This document shows, one piece after another, positions 6,506 through 8,862 of a stretch of DNA of 8,862 nucleotides. A model generated the notes under the pieces. That model saw nothing but the letters and a program-made list of their open reading frames with translations, had not been told where the DNA came from and did not search any database. A program made the translations under genes and the position numbers. The stretch is from JBGPIK01 sp041484845 (lineage in GTDB: Bacteria > Desulfobacterota > Binatia > UBA9968). The DNA is taken from NCBI GenBank assembly GCA_041484845.1, contig JBGPIK010000291.1, forward strand, positions 1 to 8,862, given 5' to 3'. The first letter of the stretch is position 1, and each line of letters starts with the position of its first letter.

Positions 6506-6596
6506 TATAGTTCAAGGTTCAATGTTCCAGGTTCAACGTTTCAAATCTTCCGGACCTTGAGCCTTAGACTTTGAACATTGAACTCTAGACTCTGGA
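6506..6596. repeat. Tandem-inverted heptamer element (M23-MmgE/PrpD intergenic)
   Basis: The left arm is five head-to-tail 7-mers from 6510 to 6544: GTTCAAG, GTTCAAT, GTTCCAG, GTTCAAC, GTTTCAA. After a 10-base centre, the right arm is six 7-mers in inverted sense from 6555 to 6596: CCTTGAG, CCTTAGA, CTTTGAA, CATTGAA, CTCTAGA, CTCTGGA. The core pairs perfectly over 11 bp (6517-6527 with 6573-6583). Beyond it the pairing continues imperfectly with G-T wobbles, symmetric about 6550. The element is non-coding, has no T-run exit, and differs in base composition from flanking genes. It fills about a third of the 262-bp gap. I see no target duplication or transposase. Confidence 0.8.
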
Positions 6597-6688
6597 GGGC
6601 TCGCCTCTCGATCGCCCGCACGCATGAATAATTCGGGCTCGCTCTCCGCCTGAAAGTCCAACCGACGCCTTTCGTAACCGCTGCGACC

Positions 6689-8090
6689 ATGAAGAAACGG
6701 CGGCATAACACCACGCCAAAGATTGCCGCGTGGATTGCGAAGATCCGCCTGCAAGACATTCCCGGGCCGGTTCAACGATGCGCGAAAGAACACTTGCTCG
6801 ACGGTTTTGCCACTATGGTGGCCGGTACCGACGAAGAGGCCAGCCGCCAAATCGATCGTCATTTGCGCAATCTCGGCGGCAAACCCGAGGCGACCGTCGT
6901 GGGAACTCGGATCAAAGCGCCCGCGCAGCACGCGGCGCTGGCGAACGGTGTCCGCGGACACGTTCTGGACTATGACGACACGCAACTCGCTACGCTGCGA
7001 ACACGCCCATTCGGCCAGTTAACTCACCCCACCACTCCCGTTCTCGCTGCAGCCGCCGCGCTGGCAGAGAAAATTCGCGCTAGCGGCTCCGAGCTCTTAA
7101 GCGCGTACGTCGTCGGGGTAGAAATCGCCTGCCGGCTTTGCCGATGCCGTCGACCCGCGTCACTATCTCGACGGGTTTCACCCCACCGGCACCCTGGGCA
7201 CGTTCGGCGCCGCTGCCGCTTGCGCGCATTTGCTGAAGCTGGACCCGCATCGGATTACAGCCGCCCTAGGCATTGCGGGGAGTCTCGCCGCGGGCGTGCG
7301 CGCTCAACGGGGAACAATGGCGAAGGCACTGAACGCCGGGCGCGCTGCCGAGAATGGCGTGATGGCTGCGACCTTGGCGCAGAATGGATTTACCGCCACG
7401 GCAGATATATTCGACGATTTGATGGGATATTTTAGCGCCGCCTGTTACGGCGAAGTCAATCGAAACCTGATCGAGTTAGGCCGGCCTTTTTTCTTTTCTG
7501 ATCCCGGCGTCGGAATCAAATTTTATCCCTGTGCGGCGGTGATGCATCCGGCGCTGGACGGATTGATCGAGCTGGTGCAACGCCATGACCTTCAACCATC
7601 GCAAGTTAAAAGCGTTCGCGTCCGGCTCGGCTGCGATGCGAACCTACCGCTGGTCTATGATCGGCCGCGCACCGGGTTGGAGGGAAAATTCAGCCTGCCC
7701 TTCTCGGCTGCGCTGGCTATTGTGCATCGCAGAGCCAGTCTGCTCGATTACACGGACGAGGCGGTTCAAAATCCAAAAATCATCAAAATCATGAAGCGGG
7801 TCGAGTCGGTGCGAGCACCCGAGCTCAAATCGATCGGCAATTTGGGCGCGCCGGCGGAGATCGAAGTCATCACCAAGGAAGGCCGCCGCTACCTTCAGCA
7901 CGCCAGCCTTGCCAAAGGCCACCCCAAAACACCGCTCTCGCGAGCAGAGCTGGACGATAAATTTTTCCAGTGCGCCAGGGGCCGGTTATCCCGCAAGAGG
8001 GTGGAAAAATTGATCGCGACCCTTTACCGGATAGAAAAGGTTCGTTCGATGAGCGACATCATGCGATTGCTCTCTTCGCCGCGGCGTTGA
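6689..8090 (+). pseudogene. MmgE/PrpD family protein, interrupted by a one-base frameshift
   Basis: MmgE/PrpD enzymes include 2-methylcitrate dehydratase and cis-aconitate decarboxylase; most environmental members act on unknown organic acids. The first part (6689-7138, residues 1-150) has the family start (IAAWIAKIRLQDIPGPVQRC), LANGVRGHVLDYDDT (84-98) and LLSAYVVGVEIACRL (136-150). After one extra T in 7137-7139 the homologous frame continues at 7140 with ADAVDPRHYLDGFHPTGTLGTFG, including His164, and Lys212 in TMAKALNAGRAAENG. The His-Lys spacing matches that of the His159/Lys207 pair I recall in cis-aconitate decarboxylase. KFYPCAAVMHPALDG and the C-terminal domain follow to the stop at 8090. 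Joined, the protein is 466 residues, close to the usual length of about 450, with no other lesion. Unshifted, translation ends at 7435 as a 248-residue product lacking half of the protein. ATG 6689 has no clear ribosome site. The cyclase-family gene follows after 60 bp. Confidence 0.87.
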
Positions 8091-8150
8091 CTTAACCCTC
8101 CGTACAGGAAATGATGACGCCATCCGTTCGATCAGAAAGGACGCTGTCTC

Positions 8151-8852
8151 ATGCGCATTGTTGATCTCAGCATGACCGTTGAAGAATGTGATTCCGCGCC
8201 GTTCGCCCCCGATGAAAACTATTTTAAGCTCCGCCCCATTATCAAGTGGGAAGATAAAGGCTTTGTCTCTAACGTCGTGCAAATGACCGTGCATGTCGGC
8301 ACGCATATCGATTCTCCGCATCATTTTTTTCGTGACAAACCGTCCATTGAAAAACTTCCCCTCGAACCCATGGTCGGCAAGGCGGTGGTCTTGGATCTAA
8401 CCGCGAAGGGAATTGCGCACGCGCGCATCACTCCCGACGATTTGAACCAGGCCGAACAAAAGCTTAAAGAGCAGGGCATCGAAATTGCCGAAAGCACGAT
8501 GCTTTTTTTGAGAACCGATTGGCCCAAGGGCCATGATACCACCGATCCCAAATGGTGGAACGATTCCCCCTACCTGACGCTGGAAGCCGCGCAGTGGGTC
8601 GTAACAAAGAAACCATCGGTGGTAGGCTACGATTTCGCTCAGGAGGAAAAGGGATCGGATTATCAGAAAGCCGACGAGATACTCGGAAGCGCCATGCGCG
8701 TCCATCGAACGATCCTCCCCAAAGTGATCTTTCAGATCGAAAACCTGATCAACCTCGACCAGATCGGCTCCACGGCGCAAGTCATCGCCCTGCCGGTCAA
8801 ATGGAAAACCGAGTCGGCGCCCGCGCGCGTGATCGCCATCCTGGATAACTAG
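8151..8852 (+). CDS. Cyclase family protein (kynurenine formamidase-like metal hydrolase)
   Basis: A 233-residue protein of the cyclase superfamily (Pfam PF04199), whose characterised members include Mn/Zn-dependent arylformamidase and isatin hydrolase. The metal-binding signature HVGTHIDSPHH is present at 48-58 (His48, His52, Asp54, His58). The family opening IVDLSMTVE (3-11), LFLRTDW (118-124), a GYDFA segment (159-163), MRVHRTIL (182-189 with His185) and a late ENLINLDQI (197-205 with Glu197) are also seen. The length is typical. ATG 8151 is preceded by AGAAAGGA (8134-8141) nine bases upstream, a strong ribosome site. It lies 60 bp after the MmgE/PrpD gene on the same strand, so the two are probably cotranscribed and may handle the same substrate. 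The substrate is unknown; no kynurenine-pathway genes are nearby. Confidence 0.9.
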   Translation: MRIVDLSMTVEECDSAPFAPDENYFKLRPIIKWEDKGFVSNVVQMTVHVGTHIDSPHHFFRDKPSIEKLPLEPMVGKAVVLDLTAKGIAHARITPDDLNQAEQKLKEQGIEIAESTMLFLRTDWPKGHDTTDPKWWNDSPYLTLEAAQWVVTKKPSVVGYDFAQEEKGSDYQKADEILGSAMRVHRTILPKVIFQIENLINLDQIGSTAQVIALPVKWKTESAPARVIAILDN

Positions 8853-8862
8853 AACTGGCCAA

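Noticed and set aside
6533..6985. Antisense open frame of 150 codons at the start of the MmgE/PrpD gene
   Set aside because: Opposite a recognisable coding region and through the heptamer repeat; arginine-rich composition is typical of a shadow frame in GC-rich DNA.
8111..8164. Seventeen-codon mini-ORF overlapping the cyclase gene start, a possible leader peptide
   Set aside because: No properly spaced ribosome site, no regulatory codon run, and no attenuator-like hairpins around it.

Overview
The window is ordinary chromosomal bacterial DNA of moderately high GC. It holds nine protein genes, seven on the + strand in the second half and left edge plus one on the - strand, with no tRNA, rRNA, CRISPR, integrase or transposase visible. 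The housekeeping proteins (TrxB, MoaC, RlmI-type methyltransferase, RadC) are of Gram-negative type. A secreted DUF5329 protein, a membrane-anchored M23 peptidase and a MmgE/PrpD plus cyclase catabolic pair suggest an uncultured soil or subsurface proteobacterium, perhaps a deltaproteobacterium-like lineage. That placement is an inference from gene content only.

Layout: 1-183 is the C-terminal end of a fumarylacetoacetate-hydrolase-family enzyme. 449-823 is a small secreted DUF5329 protein and 940-1281 a four-helix DUF486 membrane protein. 1324-2265 (-) is thioredoxin reductase, divergent from moaC at 2313-2792 across only 47 bp. An RlmI-like 23S rRNA cytosine methyltransferase (2902-4077) and radC (4153-4845) follow. 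Next come a membrane-anchored LytM/M23 peptidase with all zinc and catalytic residues (4993-6426), a MmgE/PrpD-family gene broken by a one-base frameshift (6689-8090), and a cyclase-family metal hydrolase (8151-8852). The FAH, MmgE/PrpD and cyclase-family genes are typical of organic-acid and aromatic-derivative catabolism. The genes between them are unrelated housekeeping or envelope genes, so this is not one operon.

The most unusual material lies between genes. Two intergenic elements (2815-2862 and 6506-6596) are built on the same plan. Several near-identical short units (8-mers in one, 7-mers in the other) stand in direct tandem, followed by the same unit in inverted orientation, so that each element can fold into a long imperfect hairpin. 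They do not look like ordinary Rho-independent terminators. Just upstream of the second element, 6482-6495 matches the first 14 bases of a common Illumina adapter, and the MmgE/PrpD gene 650 bp downstream carries a single-base frameshift. The join between the M23 gene and the catabolic pair therefore deserves an assembly check before the neighbourhood is interpreted.

I found no convincing undescribed defence, secretion or mobile system. The repeat elements are the best candidates for something not covered by standard annotation.
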